DNA from: Beroe forskalii
Taxonomy: Eukaryota; Ctenophora; Nuda; Beroida; Beroidae
DNA: 64,000 nucleotides
Direction: 5' to 3'
Assembly (NCBI GenBank): GCA_011033025.1
Contig: WFMF01000011.1
Coordinates: forward strand, 744,001-808,000
The notes beneath the pieces were generated by a model. The model did not search any database. It saw nothing but the letters and a program-made list of their open reading frames with translations, and was not told the DNA's origin. A program made the translations under genes and the position numbers. Positions 46,900 to 58,704 of this stretch are shown here, piece after piece. Within the stretch, counting starts at the first letter, position 1; every line of letters starts with the position of its first letter.

Positions 46900-49080
46900 G
46901 ACACCAGTTAACTGATCAATCTACGCTAATTTACAGATCAATTAACTACTTAACTACTTAAGCACTTTTACGATACACTGGTTCACTGATTTATCTCACG
47001 CTTATAATTTCTGACCACTTTGACAGTTTAACACCGGATCATTGATAGATCAATGTTAATTTACTTTGACACCAATTAACTGGTAAACTTGACACTGATT
47101 CCCTTAGAAAGTTAGAAGCTTAAACGCAGGTAGGTACTCTGATCTATTTGATGTTATTTTACTGATCACTTAGAAGCTTAGACATCAGTTCTCTGATTAA
47201 TTAACTGACTCAGGCACCAGGAGAGCAAGGAGCCCGACTTATAACCTCAGTCATTTCACATCATGGCACTTTATCTCTTACCATAGCCCTTACTTTGCCC
47301 AAACCCTTGACTCCATGACTTACCCTAACCATAAACCTAACCCCAACCCTAACCGTTGTCTACCTATAGTTGGCCCGTATGCACAAATTAAGGGAATATC
47401 ATGAGGTATTCGTAGGCGAAACAAATTTGAGGTGAAATGCCCATTCCCTAATTTAATAATTACTCAGACACCAGTAACCAGTTCATTGATTAATCCGACA
47501 CAAAATTACTGATCATTCAGAAACAGGTTCTCTTATCGATCAAATGCTAATTTTCTGTTCACTCACTCACTCAGACACCAGTGCATTGATCAATCTGACG
47601 CCAATTTATTCATACTGATGTGATGTCTGATCAATAGAATACATAGACGCGCCTATCGGGTCCATTTTGTACAATTAGCCCGATCTGATTTGACCCGTAG
47701 GGCGAGGGTCTAAACTAATATGGAACCGATCAGGCAAGTGCAATGGACTGATCCAGTTTCGATTTGACTCTTAAATTGCGATGGACAGATCGTTTTGCCG
47801 CTAATATACTGATGACTCAGGCAACAGTTCACTGATCTATCTGCCGCTTATTTAGGGATTATTTTGACACCACTTCACTGAATCACTGATCAATCTGATG
47901 CTAATTTACTGATCACTAGACACCCGTTCTCTGATCAATCTCACGCGAAGCTACTCACTACTGATCACTTAGACACCAGTTCACTGATCTATCTGAAATT
48001 TACTGTTACTTTGACTCCAGTTCACTAATCAAGTGACGCTTTAATCAATGTGAAAAAACCAGTTCATTGTTTTTTGACACGAATTTAACGAACACTGAGG
48101 CACCAATTAGCCAATTCACTAACCAATCTGATGCTAATTCAGTAATTTACTGATCACTTTTACACCAGTTGACTGATCGATCCACGCTAATTTATAGATC
48201 ACTGAGACACCAATTCACTTATCAATCTTACTCTGATTTACGATTTAGTTGTCACTTAGACAAGTCTCAGGCATTCGGCTGTTGTCGCGCCTATCTTCAT
48301 CGATGAAGATAGTTGAGACTCCAGCCTCAACTCAGTTCTCTGGACTGACAACAGCCGAATGCCTGAACTTGTCACTAGACATTTTAGACAATTAGAAACC
48401 AGTTCTCTGATCAATCTGATGGTAATTTACTGATCACTTCGACAGCCGATAACTGATCAATAGAATGAATAGTGTTCTTTATTCTCTCCTTAGCTCAGCG
48501 AAGTGAAACGAACGATGACTGATCAATCTGACGCTAATTTATGGATAACTAACCAATCTGACACCGATTTACTTATCACTTACAACTCAAGAGATTGAAG
48601 TTTAAACGAAATAACTCATATAGTCATATGAGAGAATTGTAATCAGAAGCTTTCGAAAATCTTGTGATTATCGTCGTCAGCTTAGACATTTCGACAATCA
48701 GACACCAGTTCTCTGATCAATCTGATGTTAATTTACTGATCACTTTGACAGTCGATTACGGATCAATCTGACGCTATTTTACTGATCATATTTTTGACAC
48801 CAATTCACTGATCAATCTACGCTAATTCACTCTGACCCCAGTTTACTTATCAATCTACGTTCATTTAGGTACACATCACTCTGAAACCAGCGTTCACTTT
48901 ATCTGGCTCCTGTATTAGGGATACAGAAGTCCTATCTAAGGATGTACTACCTAAACTCTAAAATGGCAATGGACCTGCGAGAGAAAGTCTCCAGAAAGCC
49001 CAAAGCCCCCAGGGGGAGGCCTCCATGACAACGTGGGAACTATATAATCAACTAATTAAGTAATTAGTTAAATAACGACC
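46900..49080 (+). repeat. Degenerate array of about 45-55-bp units (CTGATCAATCTGACGCTAAT)
   Basis: Units combine CACTGATCAATCTGACGC, TAATTTACTGATCACTT and AGACACCAGTT or GACACCAGTT in changing order and with heavy substitution. Inserted material includes a tRNA-like segment and a branched hairpin. A short degenerate CCCTAA-type stretch at about 47329-47363 may be chance or an interstitial telomere-like tract. Confidence 0.75.
48268..48365. repeat. 98-bp branched palindrome
   Basis: A perfect 19-bp stem (CAGGCATTCGGCTGTTGTC with its complement at 48347-48365) encloses at least two further hairpins: TATCTTCATC-GATGAAGATA and GTTGAG-ACTCCAGC-CTCAAC. A short CAGT...ACTG pair follows. The whole can draw as a cloverleaf-like structure. 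Confidence 0.85.
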
Positions 49081-49082
49081 CT

Positions 49083-49165
49083 GACGGCGTGGCACGGGTT
49101 TGAACTCTCCTCTGTCTACATGCCGGGACAGCTGTTCTACCTATTGAGCTGTCTCCCTTATCTCT
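49083..49165 (-). repeat. tRNA-like sequence or SINE head
   Basis: The minus strand reads GACAGCTCAATAGGTAGAAC (A-box/D-arm-like) and, about 30 bases on, GAGAGTTCAAACCCGTG (B-box-like). The order and spacing resemble a tRNA. The acceptor-stem pairing is poor, so a pseudogene or SINE head is more likely than a working tRNA. Confidence 0.45.
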
Positions 49166-49976
49166 CCCTGAGATAGCTTAGTGGGTGGATCAGTGATCAC
49201 TAAAGACCCAATGTAGGTACGAACCTTAGTACCTATTTATTTGGTTACTTACTTTAAACTATTCAATGTGACTTTTTATCATATGACATATCATTTAAGT
49301 AGACAATTATGAAGCCTGGATATCAAGATATCAGCATCTATCAATCGATACAGTTACTTAGTTGACAGTCATTACTCCATAAAATAAGTATTATCTTATT
49401 TATTTATGAACATGTATTATAGACTTTGGCTACTTTACAGTACATTGTACAATGTGTACATTTATTGATTTCATATCGCACAACACACTCAGCACTACTC
49501 CATGAATCCTCAAGCGCATTTCTTAGCCGTAAATCTAATTTACACACATTCCTCTACACTTACACTGTGAAAACAGTGAAGAGTGTAACGAACTGTCTAC
49601 TGATTAGATTACAATTTACATGGGAGCAGCGATGTGAAAACCGGGGAAATATCTATGGGCTGTCGGCTCAACAGCATCCTTTACAGTTCACATGTATGTC
49701 ACGTGCAGCTCGTGACTGCAACTGATACTGCTTGTGCGATGTGAAAACCGGGAATCTTTCAATGCACTGTCTGGAGAAGCAGCGAATTTACAGATATGCT
49801 GTATGATCACGTGCATATCACGTGAGGAGCATGACTGACATTCGATACCCCACAAGCGATGTGAAAACCGTGCAATTTCAACAAACCTGCTCACCAAAAC
49901 CGGGGATATTTATAAATACTGCCTGATCACGCGCATATCAGGTGACAAACCTCGTGACATATCATTTACGTGAAAA

Positions 49977-50402
49977 CGACCGAGTTCAGGTTCTTAGCCG
50001 AGGCCGAGGCCGAGGCCGAGTTTGCATCGTCAAGGCCGGAGCCGAGGCCGAGGCCGAGACCGAGGCCGAGGCCGAGTTCGGCCGAGTTCATATAACTTTC
50101 ATGAAGCTACAATTTAATATTGCCATGATTTTCTGTAAAACTATTTTAAAAGAATCTTTTGCCAATGGAATCGGTTAAATTTGATAAATTTCTTATGTTA
50201 AATTTTAATCCAGAGAAAATTTTAGCTTTTTTGCCCCTAAGATTCAGTCTAAGTTTTGAAATAACATCTAAGATTCTGGCAATTAGCTAAGTATAAAACT
50301 CGGCGAAATGAAGCAAAATTTGGCCGAGACCGAGGCCGAGGCCGAGTTTGAAAAAAGGGCCGATTTTGGCCGAGGCCGAGGCCGAGGCCGAGTACTCGGT
50401 CG
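49977..50402. mobile_element. Short GGCCGA-array element (about 426 bp) in the right arm of the foldback
   Basis: CGACCGAGTTC at 49977 and GTACTCGGTCG ending at 50402 are inverted ends that share the CGACCG core of 18203-20872 and 42013-43654. GGCCGA hexamer arrays lie inside both ends (49999-50090, 50320-50395), with an AT-rich centre. Comparison with the left foldback arm, which lacks it, shows it is an insertion. About 40 bp of host arm sequence (GGTGACAAACC...GTGAAAAC) appears on both sides. Confidence 0.75.
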
Positions 50403-50962
50403 TTTACTGGGTGACAAACCCCGTGCAAACCTCGTGACAGATCAATTCTGTGAAAACCGTGATTCTCAATCGGGACTGCTTGTTGAAACAGTGCAGAAAT
50501 GTGATTTTTTCTTCAATGTTGGGCCATGGCGGGGTGCCTCTTAAGGCCTGGTGTAGGAAAAAAACACACACCTTTTTCCAGAAATTTGGCAGGATTTTAG
50601 CTCTAAAATCCAAGAATTTTCTTGATATTCAACGAAAAATGCATGTAGAGGTCTTCATTAGTGTCTCAGCTAACGAAGTTCATGAATAAACCTAGATGGC
50701 AACTGATGGGAAAGCTTCTGTATGCAATTTTCCAATCATGTGTCTGGAAGTCAATCTTTGAATTTGTGCAAGATTTTTTTGTACCTTCTCAAACTAATCG
50801 GCCAGTAGCATAGAAAAACAGAATTTCCAAATTTTTCATGATGTTATTCTGAATCAGCAGACTTTTTAGGTCCAGATTAAGCACATCTGAGCTCTAACAT
50901 GATCTCAATTTGCCCACAAGAATACATTGAAATAATTCCAGATAAATAGTCATCACCCGTTA

Positions 50963-51305
50963 ATACAGAAATCAGGTACTACTTATTCCTCTTATGAAAA
51001 TTGATAGAAGTTCCGGATTTAAACTTATTTGAATTATCGTATTGCACGTGGACTTAATTGATGACGTAAAAATTTCAAAACGAACGACTGCTTGAAACGG
51101 CTTGAATACTTGTATGTTGTTATGATAGGAATACAGAGATGCAAAATGCAATCAAGTCTATCATGTAGGTAGGTACATGTTAACTTTGGTAATATCATCG
51201 CATTCCTTTCTTGAATGATTTGCAACACACAGCTCTACAGTACTACAGTATCATGTTCTTCGATCCCCGATTCCCCGAAAATGAGATTTACTTTTCTTGC
51301 CCCCC
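50963..51305. other. Spacer, nothing recognised
   Basis: Short AT-rich sequence between two inverted-repeat elements with no recognised feature. Confidence 0.5.
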
Positions 51306-54115
51306 ATATGCAAAATCCCTGATCAATATCATTGAGAACGGATGACCATATGGGGATGACCAAAACGTCATGACTTAATTACTTAATTAAAAATTTGCTG
51401 CTTGGTTTTCTTAATTTTCAATGAATAAATAGGACAGCGAAATACCCATACAATTCTTTTATCGCGCTTTCGAAATACGTTGAAAACATAGAAGCATTGC
51501 TCTCAGCTATTATAATGAAAGATATATAGGTAAGTACGAACAGTAGGCGGATGAGTTTTACATCATTATAGTGTTCCAATGTATTGAATTAGTGACGGTA
51601 AAAGGTTAAACAGAACAGCCATCAATTTATTAAAGCTGCAGCAGATACTACGGATACAAAGCTCTGCTGGATGACCAGGAATGTGATTACCAAACGCTAT
51701 ATATTTTCTACTTTGATCTATGTAAGTGATACTTTTTTGGGGTTCTGGAGGTGAGATTTGCGATTCTCACCTCCGTAAAGCCAGAAAATCATATATTAAC
51801 GTTGGCAAGCTAATTAGATTTGATCATAATGTATCTCTATAATGATTTTGGTCATCCTTGAGCTCTTGAGCGCAGAGGCATCATGATGTCACATAATATA
51901 TGCTCAGAATAAATAGGCAGCCGCAATGACGCCATCAACTTTGTATGCACTGTCAAATTGTTGAAAATAACCGCCTATTTTTCGCGTGTGGGGTATAATT
52001 GAGTGATAATAAGATCTTACTTGGCTGGGACCGGATAGATACGCTGATATGGGGGAATTGGAATGTTCTCAATTGTACCTATAGTATGCGAATAAATTTA
52101 TCAAGCACATGAACCACGAAAAACTTCACAGTGTTGTTTTGATACTAGCTCTTTTGTTCTAACATGTCGAAGTTCGCCCACAGGTAGGTATAATACATTT
52201 TAATTTATTACCTATGACCTATGCCCATGTCAGCCAACCCTGTAGAAACTAACATAATGAATGATTGTTGATTATAACATAACTAGTTCGAATCTCATAC
52301 CTCGCATTGAATATGGCGACTTAAACCCGACAAAATCAAGACATTCATTATACGCTTATTTGGCTCAGCGTTGTGTTCTTGCTTATTGCAGTAGGTACTC
52401 AATAGCTTGTTAACTGGCTCACTCATTTTATATTTTACGATATTATACAATATTGAGTTTCACACTTGGGGCATACGGTTAATTAAGTTTAATTGGAGTA
52501 CCTGGTGATCTGCTTTGCTGTATAAAAAGCGTGTTGGGTGAATCGCTGTGATAATATTGTACAGCGTAAATGGGCAGTGAAAATTTATCTCATATAGCAG
52601 GCCCGTTGGGGCATGCATTGGGGCTGCTAAAACGCACCTCACTCAGTACTGCTACAAAGCACCTCTTTTAGTCTTTTGAAAATTTTCAACGCTGCCATTC
52701 AAAGTGATTGGATACTTTTTACCAATTAACCGCATCAAAAAATTTCAATTAGAACAAAAGTTATGAGCAATTTTATGAAGGAGCAGAGTGAAAAGTAGTC
52801 CTTCGGTAAATCTTAGTCGTGCTAAATCATCTGAGTTTTCGTCCGCTTTGATTGCAATCGATGATATAATTCTGACAAATTATTCTCATACTGACATTGG
52901 ACAAATTTGTTTTTTTTTCATTGATCCAGGCGAGGAAATGTCCCCGTAATCTGCTACACCTATATTCGACTCTTACTTACTTGCGTAAGTATATTCGACT
53001 TGATTGAATTGTACACTTTCGTGAACCTTAAATTGCTCTAAAGGGCCAATTTCATAACTAACAGTTATCACTGACTCATCATTGTTTATCGACCAACCTC
53101 TGCCACGATGAAAGCAATCCATCTGGAATATCTTCCGTTATTCAAGTTATGCCCATTCCCCATCTTGAGATCTTGAATTTGAAGTTAAGGAAACGTCAAA
53201 AATTTTCAAAAAGCTACAGCGCAGCATTTAACAGTAGTAGCGTAATAGAAAGCTCTCGCATAGAACTGATTGTAATCTGCACGTGCGCAAAATTGGTTTC
53301 CATAGCAACGGCACCTCATTTCTCCCATTTGCATTCGTTTCTCTTGATGTTTTCTTGGCAAGCTCAAATTTAAACTGTGCGCCCGCACAGACATAATTCA
53401 CGTGCTCTTACGAAATTATATATAAGATCTATTTGTCTAAAATCTTCGATCAAAATTTCCTGAATACCATTGAGTTTTAAAGCTTAAAAATCAATAGATT
53501 TTTTGTTCCAGAAAAAAAAATCAAAAAATGGATGACCAATTTTCACTTCGGGGATGACCAATTAGATACGATGTTGATATGGGTGCAAAATAGTGACGTG
53601 TGAAGAACTAAAATTACAGAAGACCAAAATCTAATTACAGGATCATTGAATCTAAAGTTAACCTATGTTTTCGTTCGGACAGCCCATTGGCCATTGCCAG
53701 CGTTCTCGAGCGGATCGGACTTTTCATTGGCCGCTGCCACCGTTCTCCATTAAAGTATTAAAGTATCACTTTAACTGCTTTACATATAGAAACGTATAGG
53801 CGCTTTATATATCTGATGATGATGTAAACCCTGCGAATAGGCAGTTCAAAGTCAAGGATATACAATATTGCGTTATAATAATTACAGCAATCTATCCGCC
53901 TATTTCTCCCATGTGTATTACGCATATTAGAGCAAGACAAGAATCATCGCGAGAGTTAGATTATGTGCCTAATGTTTAGTTCTAGTTATCTCAGCGGTAA
54001 TTCAACGGAAACTGTTAAAAAGTACTTGTGTCAAAAATTTTTAAAATTTGACATTTTTGGTCGTCCCCATATGGTCTTCCGTTCCCAATGATATTGATTA
54101 GGGTTTTCTGCATAT
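51306..54115. mobile_element. 2.8-kb inverted-repeat element, non-coding
   Basis: About 58 bp at 51306-51364 (including CATTGAGAACGGATGACC and ATATGGGGATGACC) is matched, with a few differences, by the complement of 54052-54115. ATATGCA and TGCATAT mark the extremes. An internal partial copy (GGGGATGACCAATTAGATAC) lies near 53552. The interior has the dispersed repeat at 52593-52770 and no domain-bearing frame. Confidence 0.7.
52593..52770 (+). repeat. Dispersed repeat shared with 13683-13830
   Basis: AGCAGGCCCGTTGGGGC, ACTGCTACAAAGCACCTC, GGATACTTTTTACC and CGCATCAAAAAATTTCAAT follow in the same order as in 13683-13830, with differing spacer lengths. It is a diverged repeat family of unknown type. 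Confidence 0.65.
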
Positions 54116-54630
54116 ATAACGCTTACCACATTCTACTTTTCTGGCGGTGTACATGACACTGAAACAAGTACTTGAAACATTGTATGATTCTATTATAAGG
54201 GGTGTTGCGGTTGTGCAGTGTGCCACGTAAACTAGCAGTGATTCATACTGTCTAAGAATATATACCACCTCCATTAATGCAAAGATGCAAATAGAAATAA
54301 ATGGTGACCAAACTTTATCTTTCTGGCAAAATAAATGCACATTCAAATTCATGATAGTTATGATCCGATTAAATCAAAACTGAGTCATTTGAGAATTGTG
54401 CACTGCACTCATGATACAATGAATGTAGCAATGTTTTATGTGATTTCATGAAATGAGCTGTCGTTTAATTTTGTAATTGATTTTGTATAAATAATTATAA
54501 ATTATATCTAAGTTATTGATATTCAACCGAAACTTCCTTTCTTTTTGTTTCTGCTGAAAAATGAAACGTATAACATACAATTGCTGGCACAAATTTATAT
54601 TTAAAGTAACAACATTTCTTACCTTCTAAT
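54116..54630. other. AT-rich spacer, nothing recognised
   Basis: No gene, repeat or inverted-repeat element was identified in this stretch. Confidence 0.45.
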
Positions 54631-54632
54631 GC

Positions 54633-54830
54633 AGCGCAGTGGCGTCAATGTGTAATACGTCAGCATGAGGATCAGGGTGGAGTGGTTCGATCCCAGTCAG
54701 AGTACCTGTTTCCAGTAAAAGACAGCCCCGGGGAACAGGTGCCAGTGATGTCATTAACACCTAACTGATAACTTCATAACACGTGGCTGGTAGTTACACG
54801 TGACAAGGTGATTATGACGTCACTAACTGG
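54633..54830 (+). repeat. tRNA-derived SINE candidate
   Basis: AGTGGCGTCAATGTGTAATACG could be an A-box/D-arm. A near-ideal B box, GTGGTTCGATCCC, lies at about 54687-54699. A roughly 130-bp GC-richer body follows. No target duplication or tail was resolved. Confidence 0.45.
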
Positions 54831-56079
54831 TGGTTAGGGTTGGAAAGACCGCCAAGCCAAAATTTGCCTCAAAATTTGCTTCAAATGCGTAGTCAACGGC
54901 TCCCCATACACTACTACACTGAGTTCACCATGGTTAGGCACATAGATACCCATTAGTACTACGACATAAGTTGGTTTTATACCTTTCGTCTAATGGAAAT
55001 GTTTCCTTGCGTTTGACAATTGATGCTCACACAGTACTATTTCATTTCCAATTTGATGTTAATTAAGCTAGTGACTAGTCTAAATTATTTATTGAGGGAT
55101 TATATTTAGCAAAATCCGATAGTTTTATTTGTCATATTGGATAATACCTCCTGAAGTCCTGACGTTCTGATGAATCTCTCCATCTGGTCTTGAACAGCCC
55201 AAGAAATCAAGGACAGTTCTCAAAAATTTTCCAGCCACAATAATTAATTGCGAGTTCCTTGGTGGTTCAACAGATTAGCAGAAAATTATAGGTATAAGGC
55301 ACTGGGTAGTGGCACATTGTACAATACAGATGTATAAATTCCAAAAGTGCATAAGTCTAATGGACTAAAAATCCCGGCAATCACTAACAACTAAAAAGCA
55401 ACAACCCCTACTTGTTCTGAGAAATATCAATTGTTTCACACCCATTAATAATCTATTGGAATATTACTTTGATTTAATATGAAAATGACTCAATATCTCA
55501 ACCAGGTGCCAAAGAAGAAGCTGGTGAGTGGACATTTTCAATTATCAAGGTTATTAAGAAGTTAACATGGCTATTCAATAAACTAACAAAAATTAATTTC
55601 CAAGATATATACATTATTGGTATCATTTGAGTGTTTGTGAAACCCGAAATTTAAGCCCCGAAAAGGAAAAAAGGAGGCTTGTACTGGCACCATTTCAGCG
55701 TGGAACATGAATTTTCAAAAAAGTTTCTGAATTACTGAACAGAAATACAATTATTTCTGAAAGGGGATTAAGTTCTCGACCTAATATGCCCAATATGGAA
55801 CAATTTAAGCTTTAAAGGAACAAACCCCCATTTAAGAAACAAGAAATGCGCTCGTTTTCTCTTAATTATGCGAGCGCTTAAATTTCCCTCTCCCATTAAA
55901 TGATTATCGTCTATTGATTCTTGATTTATGAAACAATTGAGGTCATCACGTGATCGTGAGTCGCACGTGCATTTCATCGCACGCGCAAATTCATTGAACG
56001 CTTGTCATTGAACGCCTGTCATGTTCTCCTTTTTGCGCGCGTATGTACGCTTTTATTCTTGGTTGCTTTCTTTTGAGTT
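54831..56079. other. Spacer upstream of the retrotransposon, no gene recognised
   Basis: Unique AT-rich sequence with only short, uninformative frames. Confidence 0.45.
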
Positions 56080-58704
56080 TTGTACGGCGTCTCGTTGCTC
56101 GTGCTGGTCATTGGAGCTGGTGGGAGCCTAAAGAAGAAGATAACTGACAGACTGGAAAGAAGACATCCCTTGCTCAAGAAGAAAGGAATAAAGACCATTT
56201 CAGAGGAACTCAAACAGCGGGTAATAGCAAAGGCAGCTAAGATAAAGAGATTCAAGCAGCGCTGTGACAGATACAAGGAAGGAAAACTGTTCAAGACCAA
56301 CCAAAGACAGTTCTACAGGAATCTCTCCAGTGGACCATCTACTGGGTTGCCTACTGTTACAGAAGACCAGAAGAAAGAGTTCTCTGATTTCTGGAATGGG
56401 ATTTGGGGGGCTCAGACTAAACATAACGAAGATGCTCCCTGGATTCCTGACATCAAGGACCAGATCACATCAAAGACTAAAGACCAAAGTCCCTTAGCCA
56501 TAAATGAAGAAAACCTCAGGGCAAGGGTGAAGAAAATGACAAACTGGTCCTCACCAGGGATGGATGGATTGCATGCATACTGGCTGAAGCATATCACCAC
56601 TGCCCACTCAAGGATTGCTTCCCAGATGCAGGAATGCATCCTCACATCTACTGTTCCAGCTTGGATGACATCAGGAAAGACCCACCTCATCATCAAAGAC
56701 CCAAGCAAAGGCCTTCATCCTGGAAATTTCAGACCCATCACCTGTCTGCCGAACATGCTTTTCACAGGGATCATCTCGGTAAGTTTGTATAACCACCTTA
56801 CTCTTCAGGGACTTTTCCCAGATGAACAGAAGGGATGCCGGAGCATGAGCAGAGGCTGTAAAGAACAGCTCCTTATCGACAAGCTCATCCTAAAGAATTG
56901 TAAGAGGAGAAAGACCCACCTGCATATGGCCTACATTGATTACAAGAAGGCGTATGACAGGATTCCCCACTCATGGATCCTGGAGTGCCTTCGAAGGTGC
57001 AAAGTGGACCCTCTTATCATCTCATTGTTTGAAGCCACTTTCCGACAGTGCTCAGTCCAATTGCACCTAGGCCAGGAGAACCTTGGAATGGTGAAGATAC
57101 TACGAGGAATCTTCCAAGGAGACTCCATCTCCCCCTTGCAGTTCATCATCGGCCTCATACCACTCTCACTCCTTCTGAGAGGCACACAGGCTGGCTATAA
57201 GCTCTCTTCAGATGGACCAGCTATCAACCACAGACTCTATATGGATGACCTCAAGCTCTATGGAAGATCAGAAGATGAGCTTCAGACACTGCTTAACACT
57301 ACAAAGACATTCAGTGAGGACATCTGTATGGAGTTTGGGATTGATAAGTGTGCCTCAGTCACCATCAAAAAAGGCAAGAAGATCAGCACAGAAGGAGTCA
57401 CACTGCCTGATGGTAGCATCCTTCAAGATGTTAAAGAAGAGGGATATCGCTACCTCGGGATCCTGGAAGCAGACAAGATCTACAACAAAACAATGAAAGA
57501 AGTCACCACCAGAACATACCTCCAACGGGTGAAGAAAATCCTGAAGTCCCAACTGGATGGTAAATCTACATTCCAGGCCATCAACACCTGGGCTGTACCA
57601 GTCATCAGATACAGCGCTGGAATTGTGGATTGGACAAAGAGTGAACTTCAAGAGCTAGACAGGAAGACAAGGCAGAAGCTGAAGCTTGCAGGAACCCACC
57701 ACCCCCAGGCAGATGTGGACAGGCTGTACATCCCGAGGAAAGTTGGAGGAAGAGGGCTTCAAAGTATTGAAGAAGTGGTGCATAGAGAAGAAAATGCACT
57801 GACCACCTTCATAGAAGACTCCCAAAATGAAGAACTCATTACTTTGAAGCCATTCTTCCAACAGGAAAAGATCACCAAAGGCCAAAAGATCTCCAAAGAA
57901 GAAGACAAAGACAAAGACCAGAAGAAGAGGACTGAGGACTGGACATCGAAGAGCCTCCATGGACAGTACCCAGCTGCAGTCAAAGAGCATGCTGACCCCA
58001 ATGATACATGGGAATGGTTGCATCGCACCGACCTCAAGAGGGAAACTGAGGGCCTCCTTGTTGCTGCACAAGATCAAGCTTTGTGCACAAACTGGATCAA
58101 AAGCAAGATCCACAAGGATGGCTCCCAGCCCTCTTGCAGGCTCTGCCACCACAAAGATGAGACCATTGACCATGTACTCAGTGGATGTTCAAAGCTGGCT
58201 CAAGGAGAATACAAAGCACGACACGACAAAGTTGCTGCAGCTCTCCACTGGAACCTTTGCAAGAAATTCGGCTTTGAACATCACCACCAGTGGTACAATC
58301 ACCATGCCGAAAAGGTGCTGGAGAACGAAAGTGTAAAGCTACTATGGGACTTCCACATTCAGACAGACCATATAGTTGAACACTGCCGACCAGACCTGCT
58401 TCTAGTGGAAAAGAAAAAGAAAGAAGCCTGGATCATCGATGTTGCCGTCCCTGGAGACTCAAGGATCAAGATAGCTGAGCAGAGGAAAGTAGAGAGTTAC
58501 CAGGACCTGAAAAGGGAGCTGAAAAAGATTTGGCAGCTCAAGAATGTCAGAGTTGTCCCAATCGTCATCGGGACATTAGGAGCTGTCACCTCCCACTTCA
58601 AAACACACCTGAAAGCCATTCATTGCCCCTTCTCAGTGTCAACTCTCCAGAAGACAGCTCTCCTTGGATCTGCTCACATTCTCAGGAAAGTCCTCGATAT
58701 GTAA
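56080..58704 (+). CDS. Reverse transcriptase / restriction-like endonuclease polyprotein (5'-truncated)
   Basis: About 870 codons without an ATG in the first 180, consistent with truncation; the first 10 or so codons are probably flanking host DNA. An EELKQRV-AKAAKIKRF segment leads into the RT domain. RT motifs: DYKKAYD (motif A, about residue 287), GIFQGDSISPLQF (B), YMDDLKLYG (C, about 387), GIDKCASV (D) and YRYLGILE (E). The C-terminus has a CCHC knuckle CRLCHHKDETIDHVLSGC (from about 686) and a restriction-like endonuclease core with RPD (about 770) and IIDVAVPGD. This order places it among the R2/R4/NeSL-type early-branching non-LTR groups, which cut with this endonuclease rather than an APE-type one. 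The frame is intact to its stop. Confidence 0.93.
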   Translation: MYGVSLLVLVIGAGGSLKKKITDRLERRHPLLKKKGIKTISEELKQRVIAKAAKIKRFKQRCDRYKEGKLFKTNQRQFYRNLSSGPSTGLPTVTEDQKKEFSDFWNGIWGAQTKHNEDAPWIPDIKDQITSKTKDQSPLAINEENLRARVKKMTNWSSPGMDGLHAYWLKHITTAHSRIASQMQECILTSTVPAWMTSGKTHLIIKDPSKGLHPGNFRPITCLPNMLFTGIISVSLYNHLTLQGLFPDEQKGCRSMSRGCKEQLLIDKLILKNCKRRKTHLHMAYIDYKKAYDRIPHSWILECLRRCKVDPLIISLFEATFRQCSVQLHLGQENLGMVKILRGIFQGDSISPLQFIIGLIPLSLLLRGTQAGYKLSSDGPAINHRLYMDDLKLYGRSEDELQTLLNTTKTFSEDICMEFGIDKCASVTIKKGKKISTEGVTLPDGSILQDVKEEGYRYLGILEADKIYNKTMKEVTTRTYLQRVKKILKSQLDGKSTFQAINTWAVPVIRYSAGIVDWTKSELQELDRKTRQKLKLAGTHHPQADVDRLYIPRKVGGRGLQSIEEVVHREENALTTFIEDSQNEELITLKPFFQQEKITKGQKISKEEDKDKDQKKRTEDWTSKSLHGQYPAAVKEHADPNDTWEWLHRTDLKRETEGLLVAAQDQALCTNWIKSKIHKDGSQPSCRLCHHKDETIDHVLSGCSKLAQGEYKARHDKVAAALHWNLCKKFGFEHHHQWYNHHAEKVLENESVKLLWDFHIQTDHIVEHCRPDLLLVEKKKKEAWIIDVAVPGDSRIKIAEQRKVESYQDLKRELKKIWQLKNVRVVPIVIGTLGAVTSHFKTHLKAIHCPFSVSTLQKTALLGSAHILRKVLDM

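Larger units (their letters stand above)
45656..50960. mobile_element. 5.3-kb non-coding foldback element with long arms and TA target
   Basis: The outer ends are ACGGGTGATGAC... at 45656 and its complement ending at 50960, each next to TA (45654-45655, 50961-50962). The outer homologous block is about 200 bp (45656-45865 with 50770-50960). The inner block is about 580 bp (46190-46770 with about 49470-50530, interrupted by an insertion at 49977-50402). The inner block is nearly identical between arms and consists of loosely repeated CGGTTTTCACATCGC and CACGTGAT(A/C) motifs. The segments between the two blocks differ between arms. The centre (46900-49430) is a degenerate repeat of CACTGATCAATCTGACGCTA-type sequence. 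No coding capacity is seen; frames within the arms are mirror images of each other. Confidence 0.85.

Noticed and set aside
47329..47363. Interstitial telomere (CCCTAA-like) tract
   Set aside because: Only a few imperfect units occur in an AT-rich degenerate repeat, which may be chance.
46336..49897. Mirrored frames of 69 and 99 codons in the foldback arms
   Set aside because: They are the same sequence in inverted orientation and show no domain; their conservation reflects arm identity.
57655..58173. Minus-strand frame of 172 codons
   Set aside because: It is antisense to the retrotransposon coding region with its reverse transcriptase and endonuclease motifs.
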